Assembly (NCBI GenBank): GCA_017536695.1
Contig: JAFXGX010000069.1
Coordinates: 44,981 to 108,980, forward strand
DNA from: Bacteroidaceae bacterium
Lineage (GTDB): Bacteria; Bacteroidota; Bacteroidia; Bacteroidales; Bacteroidaceae
Length of the DNA stretch: 64,000 nt
Direction: 5' to 3'
A program made the position numbers and the translations under genes. The notes beneath the pieces are model-generated. The model ran no database searches, was not told the origin of the DNA, and worked only from the letters and a program-made list of their open reading frames with translations. This document shows, piece by piece, positions 54,887 through 63,611 of this stretch (within the stretch, counting starts at the first letter, position 1; each line of letters opens with the position of its first letter).

Positions 54887-55744
54887 ATGACTAAAAAGAT
54901 TGTATTTCTATTTTTCTTTTCTCTTATACAGGCATTGCCGTGCTTTGCGCAGCTGCCGGCAAAGCGTGCGCTTGTATTCGGGTTAGGGGAGCAACAGGAT
55001 GCATCATGGGGCAAGATAAACGGTGACAAGGATATTGAATATATTGTTCCGCTGTTGCAGTCTGCCGGTTATACCGATATTGTGACTTTGAAAAACTCGC
55101 AGGCTACAAAGGCGGCTATGCTAAAGGCTTTTGAGGAACTTGCGGGGCGTTGCGGTGAGGGCGATGCGGTGTATGTGCACTATTCGGGGCACGGGCAGCT
55201 GATGACTGACATCAACGGCGATGAACAGTTCAAATGGAGCGGCAGGCATGCTCAGTGGGATGAGGCATGGATTCCTTATGATGCATACATGATGTATGGC
55301 CCCAATGACAGGGGAGAAAAGCATCTGTCCGATGATGAGGTTGCCAGGTGTCTGTCGGCAGTACGTGAGAGCATCGGCCCCGAAGGTGAACTGGTTGTTG
55401 TGGTGGATGCGTGCCACAGCGGCGATGCCACTTGTGGCGATGTCCCCCCTGTGCGCGGCATTGATGTGAAATTTACCATTCCAATGAGCAGTGATGCTCC
55501 ACTTGAAAAACCCATTGAGGAACAATGGCTCACGGTGAGCGCATGTAAGCCATATCAGCTGAATGCCGAGATGAACACTCCAAAGGTTGGCAAGCTCACT
55601 TATGCCCTCTATACTTTGGGATTGGGGATTCTGGATAAGGAGAATGACGAGATGCAAAAGACGCTTGCCGGCTTTATGGATGAAAACAAAGGGCATTTGC
55701 CGCAGAGCCCGGTTGTGAGCGGTGTGAAAAAAATATCGGAGTAA
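54887..55744 (+). CDS. Exported caspase-family (C14) peptidase
   Basis: 285 residues. Signal peptide ALPCFAQ (cut near 22) whose DNA repeats that of the 45310 gene. The caspase fold is seen in KRALVFGLGEQQDASWG..., catalytic histidine H102 in VHYSGHGQ and cysteine C176 in VVVVDACHSGD, both conserved, so an active cysteine peptidase. No extra domain. Exported metacaspase-like proteins are found in Bacteroidota, mostly of unknown role. It lies 12 bases after the GH13 gene and 46 before the sigma factor, with a GGGTTAC motif between. Confidence 0.88.
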   Translation: MTKKIVFLFFFSLIQALPCFAQLPAKRALVFGLGEQQDASWGKINGDKDIEYIVPLLQSAGYTDIVTLKNSQATKAAMLKAFEELAGRCGEGDAVYVHYSGHGQLMTDINGDEQFKWSGRHAQWDEAWIPYDAYMMYGPNDRGEKHLSDDEVARCLSAVRESIGPEGELVVVVDACHSGDATCGDVPPVRGIDVKFTIPMSSDAPLEKPIEEQWLTVSACKPYQLNAEMNTPKVGKLTYALYTLGLGILDKENDEMQKTLAGFMDENKGHLPQSPVVSGVKKISE

Positions 55745-55747
55745 CGC

Positions 55748-55760
55748 GGGTTACTTTAAA
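55748..55760 (+). promoter_or_regulatory. GGGTTACTTTAAA motif, copy 2 (upstream of the sigma factor)
   Basis: GGGTTACTTTAAA, followed at about 23 bases by CTTTAACT, precedes the sigma-factor gene by 31 bases. The same 13 bases lie at 57151-57163. Candidate autoregulated promoter of the encoded sigma factor. Confidence 0.5.
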
Positions 55761-55790
55761 GGTTGTATATTCTTTAACTTGTGAAAAAAG

Positions 55791-56444
55791 ATGATTGTTC
55801 TTTGGGGCAGTAACAGAAAGGCGTATAGTGATATTGAGGTTGTCAACGGGTTGCAGGAACGTGACGGGCATGTAGAGGAATGGTTCTACAATGCTGCGAA
55901 GAGATATTTCGACAAGTGTTTCAACGAGGTGTTCTTCAACAGTGACTGCAGGCAGGAAATTTTCCAGAGTGCGTTCATTAAGCTGTGGACCGAGATTGAG
56001 AACGGACGCATAAAAGTAGACGGGAATGTGCTTTGCCGGCAACAGCGTAGCGGTGAGTATATGCCGATGACCTGCAGCTTGACGACATTCCTGATGGCTT
56101 TTGCAAAGACTGAGTACAGGGAACTGGTGCGCAATGTGCGTGAGGAGAGTTTCGATGAGTTCTACGACTCGGCACAGCATGAGAGTGTCTTTGCATTTGA
56201 TGCAGGGGAGAGTGATGCTGATGAGATGAAGAGCAGGATTGTCGATGAGTGTATACAGCTGATGTCGCCTGCTTGCATTGACATTATAACGCAGTTTTAT
56301 TACCATGGTAAGAGCCTTGATGAGATAATGGAGATGCGGGGTGGAAGAAACAGCAGCAAGGATGGACTCAAGACAGCAAAGAACAAATGCATGAACACGC
56401 TGAGGGAGCGTGTACTCAAGGAATACAGAATGTGTAACTTATAG
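55791..56444 (+). CDS. Sigma-70-family (ECF-like) RNA polymerase sigma factor
   Basis: 217 residues. Region 2 is recognisable at about 30-70 (CRQEIFQSAFIKLWTEIENG), with a long insert before region 4 (about 145-205), where SPACIDIITQFYYHGKSLDEIMEMRGGRNSSKDGLKTAKNKC forms the promoter-binding helix-turn-helix. Divergent from standard ECF factors. It is followed 11 bases later by a single-helix membrane protein, the usual place for an anti-sigma factor. It probably directs transcription of this locus from the GGGTTAC motifs. Confidence 0.8.
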   Translation: MIVLWGSNRKAYSDIEVVNGLQERDGHVEEWFYNAAKRYFDKCFNEVFFNSDCRQEIFQSAFIKLWTEIENGRIKVDGNVLCRQQRSGEYMPMTCSLTTFLMAFAKTEYRELVRNVREESFDEFYDSAQHESVFAFDAGESDADEMKSRIVDECIQLMSPACIDIITQFYYHGKSLDEIMEMRGGRNSSKDGLKTAKNKCMNTLRERVLKEYRMCNL

Positions 56445-56455
56445 AATATACAGCT

Positions 56456-57052
56456 ATGAAAGGGAATGTGACGGGTAGCGGATGCAATGATGTTGACAAA
56501 TTGATTGCCAACCGTTTGGGTGAACGCCAACGTAAACTGGAGAGAATAGGTGCCATGGAAAAGGCAACTGAGCGTGGAAGGAAAAGGAACCTGTCAATAT
56601 TGTATACGGCAATATCTATAGCCGCGTGTATAGCACTTGTGGTTATAGTGAACCCTTTTACCGGCAACGGACCGCAACATGGTGCCTTTGCTATGGAAGC
56701 TCCTGATTTCTCTACTTTCAGAGCTGCACTGCCGGAACTTGTGCAGGTTGAGGCTCTGATTGACGCTGGCGAATACTACAAGGCCCTGGATATTGTCGAG
56801 GCGAAGCTTAAGGAGAGTGACCGCAAAGTGAAGCATGCCGAAAAGGAACCTCTCTTTGATGATGAGGAGTGGATGTATGAGTACCGTGCTGAAAAACTGA
56901 TGAATGCGGAACTGCGTTGGACCTATATCTATCTGCTGGTAATGGTTGAATGCGACCGTACTGCCGTAAAGGAGTTGAAGAGGTATCTGAGGGATGAGGA
57001 GTTCTGCATGCATAGGGAGGATGCAAAGGATATGCTTGAGGCGTTGAGATGA
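56456..57052 (+). CDS. Candidate membrane anti-sigma factor
   Basis: 198 residues: a basic cytoplasmic N-terminus (1-46), one membrane helix (47-66, ILYTAISIAACIALVVIV), and a periplasmic domain of TPR-like helices (EALIDAGEYYKALDIVEAKL ...). The layout and the position directly after a sigma factor match anti-sigma factors, but no zinc-binding anti-sigma motif is present, so the call rests on context. Purine-rich repeats follow the stop. Confidence 0.55.
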   Translation: MKGNVTGSGCNDVDKLIANRLGERQRKLERIGAMEKATERGRKRNLSILYTAISIAACIALVVIVNPFTGNGPQHGAFAMEAPDFSTFRAALPELVQVEALIDAGEYYKALDIVEAKLKESDRKVKHAEKEPLFDDEEWMYEYRAEKLMNAELRWTYIYLLVMVECDRTAVKELKRYLRDEEFCMHREDAKDMLEALR

Positions 57053-57108
57053 GAAAGGAGAAATGAGAAAGGAGAAAGGAGAAATGAGAAGTGAGAAAGG
57101 GATGCCAC
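57050..57108 (+). repeat. Purine-rich short repeats after the anti-sigma gene
   Basis: GAGAAAGGAGAAAT units repeated about five times, of the same type as the tracts at 1433, 47005 and 51496. Confidence 0.6.
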
Positions 57109-57150
57109 ACATAGTTACTTCTGATTTTTTTCAAAAAAATGGAAAATGGT

Positions 57151-57163
57151 GGGTTACTTTAAA
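57151..57163 (+). promoter_or_regulatory. GGGTTACTTTAAA motif, copy 3
   Basis: Identical to 55748-55760 over 13 bases, followed about 20 bases on by TTGCTTAAACT. It precedes the LPP20-like gene at 57231 by 67 bases. Confidence 0.5.
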
Positions 57164-57230
57164 ATAGATGTTGCTTAAACTGACAAAGAGAACAGAAACA
57201 GATTAATTATTAATACTAAATTTTACTACT

Positions 57231-57899
57231 ATGAAAAAGATTATCGTTTTTTTGATGGCGATTTGTATGATGGTTTCTTATGCAGGAGCACAGTCACAGC
57301 AGGATGCCCGTAAGGCATATGAGAAGGAGAAAAAGGCTGCTGTAAAGTCTTTGAACAAGAAATCTATGAAGGCGGCACGTAAAGATGCGAAGAGATATAA
57401 GAAAGAGGGCTGGCTTGTACCTATCGGTGCTCTTCCGCTTGACAAACAACTTGAACGCTCATACATTATGGCAGAGATGATTGGCGATGATATGTCTCCC
57501 AAGTTTTTTGCAGGAACCGGAAATGGCGTAGGTTCGGGCTTTACTGCTGCAAAAATACAGGCAGATGCTTTGGCAAAACAGGATATTGCAGGTCAGATAC
57601 AAACGGAAGTTGTATCGCTTATAGAGGCTTCAGTTGCCAATAAGCAACTCTCAAATACCGAAGCTGCATCTATTACAGAGGTGGTAATGGCAAGCAAAGA
57701 ACTTATTGTACAGTCTTTAAGCCGTACGCTTCCTGCTATTGAAGTGTACAAAGACTTGGAAAATGGCTATACCGAGGTTATGTTTCGTTGCTACTATGAC
57801 CGTGAAACTGCAAAACAGGCAACTCTCGATATAATAAAGGGAGAATTGGAGCAGAAGAGCGGTAAGCTGCATGAGAAATTGGATCGGTTGACCTTCTGA
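57231..57899 (+). CDS. Small exported LPP20-like protein
   Basis: 222 residues, signal peptide cut after A-G-A near 20. Residues 25-60 are very basic (KEKKAAVKSLNKKSMKAARKDAKRYKK), then GTGNGVGSGFTAAKIQADALAKQDIAGQI matches the LPP20 helix seen in the first gene of the locus. No acylated cysteine. Function unknown; the shared fold makes the first and second-last genes of the locus a likely pair. A hairpin follows the stop. Confidence 0.7.
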   Translation: MKKIIVFLMAICMMVSYAGAQSQQDARKAYEKEKKAAVKSLNKKSMKAARKDAKRYKKEGWLVPIGALPLDKQLERSYIMAEMIGDDMSPKFFAGTGNGVGSGFTAAKIQADALAKQDIAGQIQTEVVSLIEASVANKQLSNTEAASITEVVMASKELIVQSLSRTLPAIEVYKDLENGYTEVMFRCYYDRETAKQATLDIIKGELEQKSGKLHEKLDRLTF

Positions 57900-57916
57900 A
57901 AATAGTATTTAGTCGA

Positions 57917-57940
57917 CAAGGAGGACGGTAGTCCTCCTTG
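57917..57940 (+). terminator. Hairpin between the LPP20-like and transglutaminase-like genes
   Basis: CAAGGAGGAC and GTCCTCCTTG around a GGTA loop. No T-tract follows, so it may be a partial terminator or an mRNA stabiliser. Confidence 0.5.
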
Positions 57941-57981
57941 CTCAGACACAAAATAAAGCCTGATTGCAAAATAGTCTACGA

Positions 57982-59511
57982 ATGATTATGAAACGGTATT
58001 TTGTCTTATTGCTTATAACTTTGTCTCCATTTTTGTTGCCGGCGCAGAACGATGACAGTGATGATGCGAAGGGTAATTTCGACTCTTACAGGGCTTCGTT
58101 GATTGAGAGTTTCTATGGCTCTAAGGAAAAAATGGTGACTGAATTCGATGATTTCAGGAGTAAAGCTATTGCCGAGTATGTCGAGTTTGTCCGTCAGGCT
58201 TGGAGGGAATTTGAATGTGAACCCCCGTTGCCGGCTCCAAAGGATATTCCTATTCCACCTGTTGTGATACCTCGGGAGGATAGGGTGAAACCTGTTGAAG
58301 AACGTAAAGTGCCTATTGATGAAGTCATTTTACCGCTCATGCTTACTCCACAACCTGAACCGGTCTTTAAAATAAAGGAGATACCGGCATTGCATGAGGA
58401 TTATGTTTACTTTACTTTGTTCGGTACCGATGTAAAGGCGAGGTTCAACCCTGCAGATAAGGTTGTTGTCACTGGTACGGATGAGAATGCTATTGCCGAT
58501 GCCATTCAAGCTATGGATGCAAACAAGTACGATAATACGTTGCTTGACTGTCTTGCCATAAGAGAAGGACTTAAATTGAGCGATTGGGCCTATCTGCAAC
58601 TGATAGATGCTCTTGCCGAGAAAATTTATGGCAAAGATGAGAACAGCGCTGCTTTGTTTACAATGTACATGTATATGATGTCGGGATACAAGGTCAGGGT
58701 TGGAACTGACGGCGACCGGTTATATATGATGTTTGCATGCGAAGAACAGATATACAACAAGAATATGTTTATTGTTGGTGGTACTTCTTTCTATGGAATA
58801 GATGAATTGCCTGTCAGAATGCATATCTGTGAGGCTCCGTTCGAGAAGGAACAGGAACTCTCATTGGTGGTAAAGGGCGGCCAACGTTTTGCCTATAAAG
58901 GTAGTGCGCCAAGGCGTATTGTTGCAAAGGATTACCCGGATGCCTCTGTTGAGGTATCTGTCAATGAGAATCTTCTGAAGTTCTACGAGACTTATCCTAC
59001 CTCGAAAATTGGAGACAACGAGATGACCCGTTGGGCAATGTATGCAAATGTTGAATTGGATGAACGGGTAAAAAACAGTGTTTATCCTACGCTTTCGGCT
59101 GCAATAAACGGATTGTCTGAGATTGAGGCTGTAAACAGATTGCTGAACTTTGTGCAGACAGGTCTTGTATATGGGTATGACAATGAAATATGGGGTGAGG
59201 ACCGTGTGTTCTTTGCAGAGGAGAGTTTGTACTATCCCTATGCGGATTGTGAGGATAGGGCTGTGCTTTTCTCAAGGCTTGTGAGGGACCTTGTGGGGCT
59301 TGATGTAGCTCTGGTAATGGTGCCCGGGCACATGCTTGCTGCAGTGAATATGAAAAGTGATGTCCATGGGGCATATACTACCTTTAATGGCAAGAAGTTT
59401 ATCCTTTGCGAACCTACATGTGTTGATGGCGCCCCTGTGGGGTTGGTTAATATCGATGATGGTGCAAGATTGCAGATGATTCTGCTTGAGAATGATGGTG
59501 TATACAAGTAA
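57982..59511 (+). CDS. Exported transglutaminase-like protein, last gene of the locus
   Basis: 509 residues from the ATG at 57982; the codons before it include only a TTG start. Signal peptide to about A-Q-N near residue 22. A proline-rich linker lies at about 75-130. The transglutaminase-like core at the C-terminus has C423 in PYADCEDRA, H450 in VPGHMLAAVN and the strand FILCEPTC, where the acidic residue would follow. The likely substrate is a peptide or peptidoglycan stem in the envelope; not known. A terminator with a T-tract follows, closing the locus. Confidence 0.78.
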   Translation: MIMKRYFVLLLITLSPFLLPAQNDDSDDAKGNFDSYRASLIESFYGSKEKMVTEFDDFRSKAIAEYVEFVRQAWREFECEPPLPAPKDIPIPPVVIPREDRVKPVEERKVPIDEVILPLMLTPQPEPVFKIKEIPALHEDYVYFTLFGTDVKARFNPADKVVVTGTDENAIADAIQAMDANKYDNTLLDCLAIREGLKLSDWAYLQLIDALAEKIYGKDENSAALFTMYMYMMSGYKVRVGTDGDRLYMMFACEEQIYNKNMFIVGGTSFYGIDELPVRMHICEAPFEKEQELSLVVKGGQRFAYKGSAPRRIVAKDYPDASVEVSVNENLLKFYETYPTSKIGDNEMTRWAMYANVELDERVKNSVYPTLSAAINGLSEIEAVNRLLNFVQTGLVYGYDNEIWGEDRVFFAEESLYYPYADCEDRAVLFSRLVRDLVGLDVALVMVPGHMLAAVNMKSDVHGAYTTFNGKKFILCEPTCVDGAPVGLVNIDDGARLQMILLENDGVYK

Positions 59512-59530
59512 CTGTGCTTACGGATTAGAG

Positions 59531-59575
59531 AGCGGCAACTTTGAAATATGGTTGTCGCTTTTTATTTTTTTGTGC
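59531..59575 (+). terminator. Terminator of the envelope locus
   Basis: AGCGGCAAC and GTTGTCGCT arms (one G-T pair) followed by a T-rich run. The 366 bases to glyS then hold only repeats and a promoter. Confidence 0.8.
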
Positions 59576-59704
59576 CAACTTGTCTTTTTTTGTTGTTTTT
59601 TTATGGTTATTTATGATTATATGCCCTTATTGGCAAGGTTTTTAGGCAAAAAATGCTTTACTTTGCAAGATATTTGTGAGTAAGATTGGCTGCGTAGGTG
59701 TTTG

Positions 59705-59731
59705 AGATTCTTCGCTACGCTCAGAATGACA
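59705..59731. repeat. TCATTCTGAGC repeat, copy 1
   Basis: The reverse complement of this 27-base string matches 62479-62505 in 23 positions. A CTCCCTC/GAGGGAG hairpin (about 59755-59773) and CCCCAAAGGGG follow. Confidence 0.55.
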
Positions 59732-59810
59732 TTATTAGCGGGTGTCTTCAAACTCTCCCTCTCGAGGAGGGAGTTCCCCAAAGGGGTAAGTCGTTATTTT
59801 GCGCGATGTG

Positions 59811-59818
59811 TATTTTTG
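59811..59818 (+). promoter_or_regulatory. -7 promoter box for glyS
   Basis: TATTTTTG matches TAnnTTTG, about 60 bases before the ATG at 59878. Confidence 0.4.
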
Positions 59819-59877
59819 CAGACAAGTTTACGCCAAAGATTAATATAAGACAAGAATAATAAAATCAATATACAATT

Positions 59878-61419
59878 ATGGCACAGGAAGATGTTTTCAA
59901 GAAAGTAGTTGCGCATTGCAAGGAGTATGGTTTTGTGTTCCCCTCAAGTGATATCTATGACGGCCTCGGCGCTGTCTACGATTACGGTCAGATGGGTGTG
60001 GAACTCAAGAACAATATAAAGACTTATTGGTGGCAGAGCATGGTGTTGCTCAACGACAACATCGTGGGTATTGACTCGGCTATCTTCATGCACCCGACAA
60101 TATGGAAGGCTTCGGGCCACGTGGATGCGTTCAATGACCCTCTCATCGACAATCGCGATTCAAAGAAGCGCTACCGCGCCGATGTGCTCATAGAGGAGCA
60201 GATTGCAAAGTATGAGGAGAAGATGGAGAAGGAGGCTGCGAAGGCTGCAAAGCGCTTCGGCGACTCTTTCAACCGCGAACTTTTCATGGAGACTAACCCT
60301 AAGGTGCTTGCCGAGAAGGCTAAACGCGATGCTCTCCAGGAGCGTTTTGCAAAGGCTCTCAATGCAATGGACCTTGAGGAGCTGCGTCAGATAATCATCG
60401 ATGAGGAGATTGTCTGCCCCATATCAGGTACACGCAACTGGACCGAGGTACGCCAGTTCAACCTCATGTTCTCTACCGAGATGGGCTCTACAGCCGACGG
60501 TGCAATGAAAGTTTACCTGCGCCCCGAGACTGCACAGGGTATCTTCGTGAACTACCTCAACGTGCAGAAGACCGGCCGCATGCGCGTTCCTTTCGGTATC
60601 GCCCAGATTGGTAAGGCTTTCCGTAACGAGATTGTGGCACGTCAGTTCATCTTCCGTATGCGCGAGTTCGAGCAGATGGAGATGCAGTTCTTCGTACGTC
60701 CTGGCAGCGAGCTCGAGTGGTTCAACAAGTGGAAAGAGACACGTCTGGCATGGCACAAGGCTCTCGGCTTCGGTGATGAGGCTTATCGCTACCACGACCA
60801 TGAGAAGCTTGCACACTATGCAAACGCGGCAACCGATATCGAGTTCCGCATGCCGTTCGGCTTCAAGGAGGTCGAGGGTATCCACTCACGTACAAACTTC
60901 GACCTTGGTCAGCACGAGAAGTTCTCGGGCAAGAACATCAAGTACTTCGACCCCGAGACAAACGAGAGCTATACTCCGTATGTCATCGAGACTTCAATAG
61001 GTGTTGACCGCATGTTCCTGAGCATCATGTGCGCATCTTACTGCGAGGAGAAACTTGATAACGGCGAGACACGCGTTGTTCTCCGCCTGCCTGCAGCGCT
61101 CGCTCCTGTGAAACTTGCAGTGCTCCCGCTTGTGAAGAAGGACGGTCTGCCCGAGAAGGCACGCGAGATAATGAATGAACTCAAGTTCAACTTCAACTGT
61201 TACTACGAGGAGAAGGATTCTATCGGCAAGCGTTATCGCCGTATGGATGCCATCGGTACCCCTTACTGTGTGACTGTTGACCATCAGACTCTCGAGGACG
61301 GTATGGTTACACTGCGTGAGCGTGATACAATGGAGCAGCGCCGCGTCGCTATCAGCGATCTGCGCAACATAATCCAGGATAACGTAAGCATCACATCACT
61401 TTTGAAGAAACTTTCATGA
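59878..61419 (+). CDS. glyS: Glycyl-tRNA synthetase, single-chain type
   Basis: 513 residues, homodimeric alpha2 class II synthetase as used by Bacteroidota (not the alpha2-beta2 enzyme of Proteobacteria). FVFPSSDIYDGLGAVYDYG opens the catalytic domain; RPETAQGIFVNY and VPFGIAQIGKAFRNE (motif 2) and the GVDRM motif 3 are present, and the last ~110 residues are the anticodon-binding domain (VKLAVLPLVKKDG). A lysine/glutamate-rich insert lies near residues 105-160. Its stop overlaps the start of the FKBP-type gene by four bases. Confidence 0.97.
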   Translation: MAQEDVFKKVVAHCKEYGFVFPSSDIYDGLGAVYDYGQMGVELKNNIKTYWWQSMVLLNDNIVGIDSAIFMHPTIWKASGHVDAFNDPLIDNRDSKKRYRADVLIEEQIAKYEEKMEKEAAKAAKRFGDSFNRELFMETNPKVLAEKAKRDALQERFAKALNAMDLEELRQIIIDEEIVCPISGTRNWTEVRQFNLMFSTEMGSTADGAMKVYLRPETAQGIFVNYLNVQKTGRMRVPFGIAQIGKAFRNEIVARQFIFRMREFEQMEMQFFVRPGSELEWFNKWKETRLAWHKALGFGDEAYRYHDHEKLAHYANAATDIEFRMPFGFKEVEGIHSRTNFDLGQHEKFSGKNIKYFDPETNESYTPYVIETSIGVDRMFLSIMCASYCEEKLDNGETRVVLRLPAALAPVKLAVLPLVKKDGLPEKAREIMNELKFNFNCYYEEKDSIGKRYRRMDAIGTPYCVTVDHQTLEDGMVTLRERDTMEQRRVAISDLRNIIQDNVSITSLLKKLS

Positions 61420-62030
61420 TCATGAAAAATATCAAGATGCTCTCTTTGCTTGCAGCATTGCTCTTCGGCTTTGCTGCATGCGATGAGACCGAGGAGGTTC
61501 AGGAGTTCGGTAACTGGCAGGCACGTAATGTCCAGTATATTGACTCCATTGCTGACGTGGCACGCACCAATGCCGATGGCACATGGAAGGTGTTCCTCAC
61601 AACAGGTCTCGATGAGACAAAGGAGTGGGGCAATGAGTATTATGTATATTGCAATGTCCTGCAGGCCGGTAACGGCACTGTGCATCCTGCATATACCGAT
61701 ACTGTCCTTGTGAACTACAAGGGACGTCTTATCCCCTCTTTGTCTTATCCGCAGGGCTATGTGTTCGACGGCTCATATGACGGCGAACTTGACCCTACAT
61801 TCGATGTTCCTGTCAAGTTCAGCCTTGCTGGTACCGTTCAGGGCTTTTCTACTGCTGTGCAGCATATGGTAGCAGGCAGTACCAAGACCAACGGCGACAT
61901 CTGGAGGGTCTACATACCGAGTAATCTCGGCTACGGCGCTAATGACTACTCAGGCATACCTGCATATTCGGCATTGATATTCGACATCAATCTGGTCTCC
62001 TTTACACCCGCTGGAGTACCAATGGAGTAA
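61416..62030 (+). CDS. FKBP-type peptidyl-prolyl isomerase lipoprotein
   Basis: 204 residues, lipobox F-A-A-C (cysteine near 21) followed by D-E-T-E-E. The C-terminal FKBP domain (about 100-200) shows DTVLVNYKGRLI, VFDGSYDG and the strand YIPSNLGYGANDYSGIPAYSALIFDINLV. It should help fold exported proteins. An ATG two codons later gives the same signal. Coupled to glyS by the ATGA overlap. Confidence 0.9.
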   Translation: MIMKNIKMLSLLAALLFGFAACDETEEVQEFGNWQARNVQYIDSIADVARTNADGTWKVFLTTGLDETKEWGNEYYVYCNVLQAGNGTVHPAYTDTVLVNYKGRLIPSLSYPQGYVFDGSYDGELDPTFDVPVKFSLAGTVQGFSTAVQHMVAGSTKTNGDIWRVYIPSNLGYGANDYSGIPAYSALIFDINLVSFTPAGVPME

Positions 62031-62049
62031 TCTTAAATAATCTTTAACC

Positions 62050-62355
62050 ATGATAGAAAAGAAAGAAAACCAGCTGCAGATAGAGCTCAAGGAAGATGTT
62101 GCTGAGGGCATATACTCAAACCTTGCGATTATAGCTCACTCCACATCGGAGTTTGTAATAGACTTTGTGCGTATGATGCCTGGCGTTACCAAAGCGCAGG
62201 TAAAGTCGCGCATAGTGATGACTCCCGAGCATGCCAAACGTCTGGCCATGGCTCTTCAGGATAACCTCATGAGGTACGAGGCGCAGTTCGGTGAAATCCG
62301 TCTGCCCGAGCGTGGGGGACAGGCACAGATGCCGACGTTCAAGGTGGAGGCATGA
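62050..62355 (+). CDS. DUF3467 protein
   Basis: 101 residues, no signal. LQIELKEDVAEGIYSNLAIIAHSTSEFVIDFVRMMPGVTKAQVKSRIVMTPEHAKRLAMAL is the DUF3467 pattern, a small conserved family of unknown function frequent in Bacteroidota. It follows the FKBP gene by 19 bases. A palindrome ends the transcript. Confidence 0.88.
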   Translation: MIEKKENQLQIELKEDVAEGIYSNLAIIAHSTSEFVIDFVRMMPGVTKAQVKSRIVMTPEHAKRLAMALQDNLMRYEAQFGEIRLPERGGQAQMPTFKVEA

Positions 62356-62432
62356 GTTTAACGGAAAGCTGAAAGATGAAAACGGAAAGTTCTATAAACG
62401 AGTTGGAACTGAGTTTGCAGAGTCTTTAACCG

Positions 62433-62480
62433 CATAATAAGAACAATGACGAGTATCTGCTCGTCATTGTTCTTATTATG
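62433..62480. terminator. Palindromic bidirectional terminator (21-bp arms)
   Basis: Perfect 21-base arms around a six-base loop, between the convergent DUF3467 and AraC genes. Confidence 0.85.
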
Positions 62481-62505
62481 TCATCCTGAGCAAAGCGAAG
62501 GATCT
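62479..62505. repeat. TCATCCTGAGC repeat, copy 2
   Basis: Matches the inverse of 59705-59731. Found directly after the palindromic terminator. Confidence 0.55.
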
Positions 62506-62552
62506 CTGCAGTTGTTTAATGTCTCGCTCGCTGAAACGTTTTTTTTAGTTTT

Positions 62553-63416
62553 TTAGTCCACCATCACTCCTTTGCTGCGGAACTCCGATAACGAGTATCC
62601 TGTGTGGCGCTTGAAGTAGCGGTTCAGATAGCTCTGGTCGGGGAAACGGAACTCGTTGACAAGCTCCTGAAAACTCTTGTGGGTGTACATGAGTGCTACC
62701 TGCAACTCAATTATGGTATAATGGTCGATAATCTCCTTGGCGTTCTGTCCGCTGGTACGCTGGCATATGGCGTTTAGGTGGCGTGTCGAGATTTTCAGCA
62801 TGTCGGCATAGTACTGTACCGAGCGCTCCTCGCGGAACTTCTTTGTGAGCAGTGTCCTGAATTCGTAGAATATCTTGTCCTTCCCTTCGCTTATATGCTC
62901 CTTGCCTCTCTGTCCCTTCTCCTTGCTTATGTGCTGCATGTATAACAATAGCGAGTTTACGGCGAGTACAATGTTCTGACGGCAGAACTCCATGTTCTCC
63001 TCGTTCTCGGCGGCCGCATCCATTATATCCACCTGCCTGAAGATGTTCTTTACAAACTCGCTCTCAAGCTCTGTGTTGCAGCCCTGGTGCGTGTAGCACT
63101 CAATCTCCTGTATTGCCTCGGGGCTCATTGAACTGCGTGCGGCGAGCCAAATGTGTTTTGAGAGGCCGAGCAGACGCGCCGAGAAATCGCTTGTGATGTC
63201 GAGCAACAGGATGCTTGAACCGGTTGGGCATATAATCAGCTGTCCTGGAGTGAAACGGTACTTGTGCCCGTCTATGGTAAAGAGTGCTTCGCCACTCTGG
63301 CAGAAGAATATCGAGGTGTGCTGCATCTGGTATACATGCTGCACGAATTGCTGCAATGATGATTGTGTGGTGGCAAATCCCTGCTGGGGAACTTTCTTGA
63401 GATAGATGTTGTTCAT
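62553..63416 (-). CDS. AraC-family transcriptional regulator with cupin-like sensor
   Basis: 287 residues from the ATG at 63414-63416. Longer in-frame starts exist, but a perfect TTTG-N19-TAAATTTG promoter puts the transcript start near 63433, after them. N-terminal cupin-like beta region (about 20-110: GEALFTIDGHKYRFTPGQLIICPTG) and C-terminal two-HTH domain (VQYYADMLKISTRHLNAICQ ... FQELVNEFRFPDQSYLNRYFKRHTGYSLSEFR). A ligand-sensing activator is likely; the effector and targets are unknown. It converges with DUF3467 and lies downstream of tmRNA. Confidence 0.9.
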   Translation of the reverse strand: MNNIYLKKVPQQGFATTQSSLQQFVQHVYQMQHTSIFFCQSGEALFTIDGHKYRFTPGQLIICPTGSSILLLDITSDFSARLLGLSKHIWLAARSSMSPEAIQEIECYTHQGCNTELESEFVKNIFRQVDIMDAAAENEENMEFCRQNIVLAVNSLLLYMQHISKEKGQRGKEHISEGKDKIFYEFRTLLTKKFREERSVQYYADMLKISTRHLNAICQRTSGQNAKEIIDHYTIIELQVALMYTHKSFQELVNEFRFPDQSYLNRYFKRHTGYSLSEFRSKGVMVD

Positions 63417-63439
63417 AGTCTTTTTTGCTTTTTGCATGG

Positions 63440-63470
63440 CAAATTTAGTCAAAACAAGCATAACTGCAAA
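63440..63470 (-). promoter_or_regulatory. Promoter of the AraC-family gene
   Basis: Minus strand TTTG (63467-63470), 19 bases, TAAATTTG (63440-63447): exact consensus. It decides the start codon. Confidence 0.75.
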
Positions 63471-63569
63471 ACAAAAAAGACTATTATTGCATAATATGTA
63501 CAATAGCAAGAGTTTTTTTGAGGAAATATCCGGGCTGTTTTAATGTTCCGTTAACAATCCCCTCAGGTA

Positions 63570-63611
63570 CACCGAGAGCAGTGGTTGCAATTGCAACCAC
63601 TGCTCTCGGTG
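63570..63611 (-). terminator. tmRNA terminator, perfect 21-bp palindrome
   Basis: Two perfect 21-base arms adjoining the 3' end of the tmRNA on its downstream side. Confidence 0.8.
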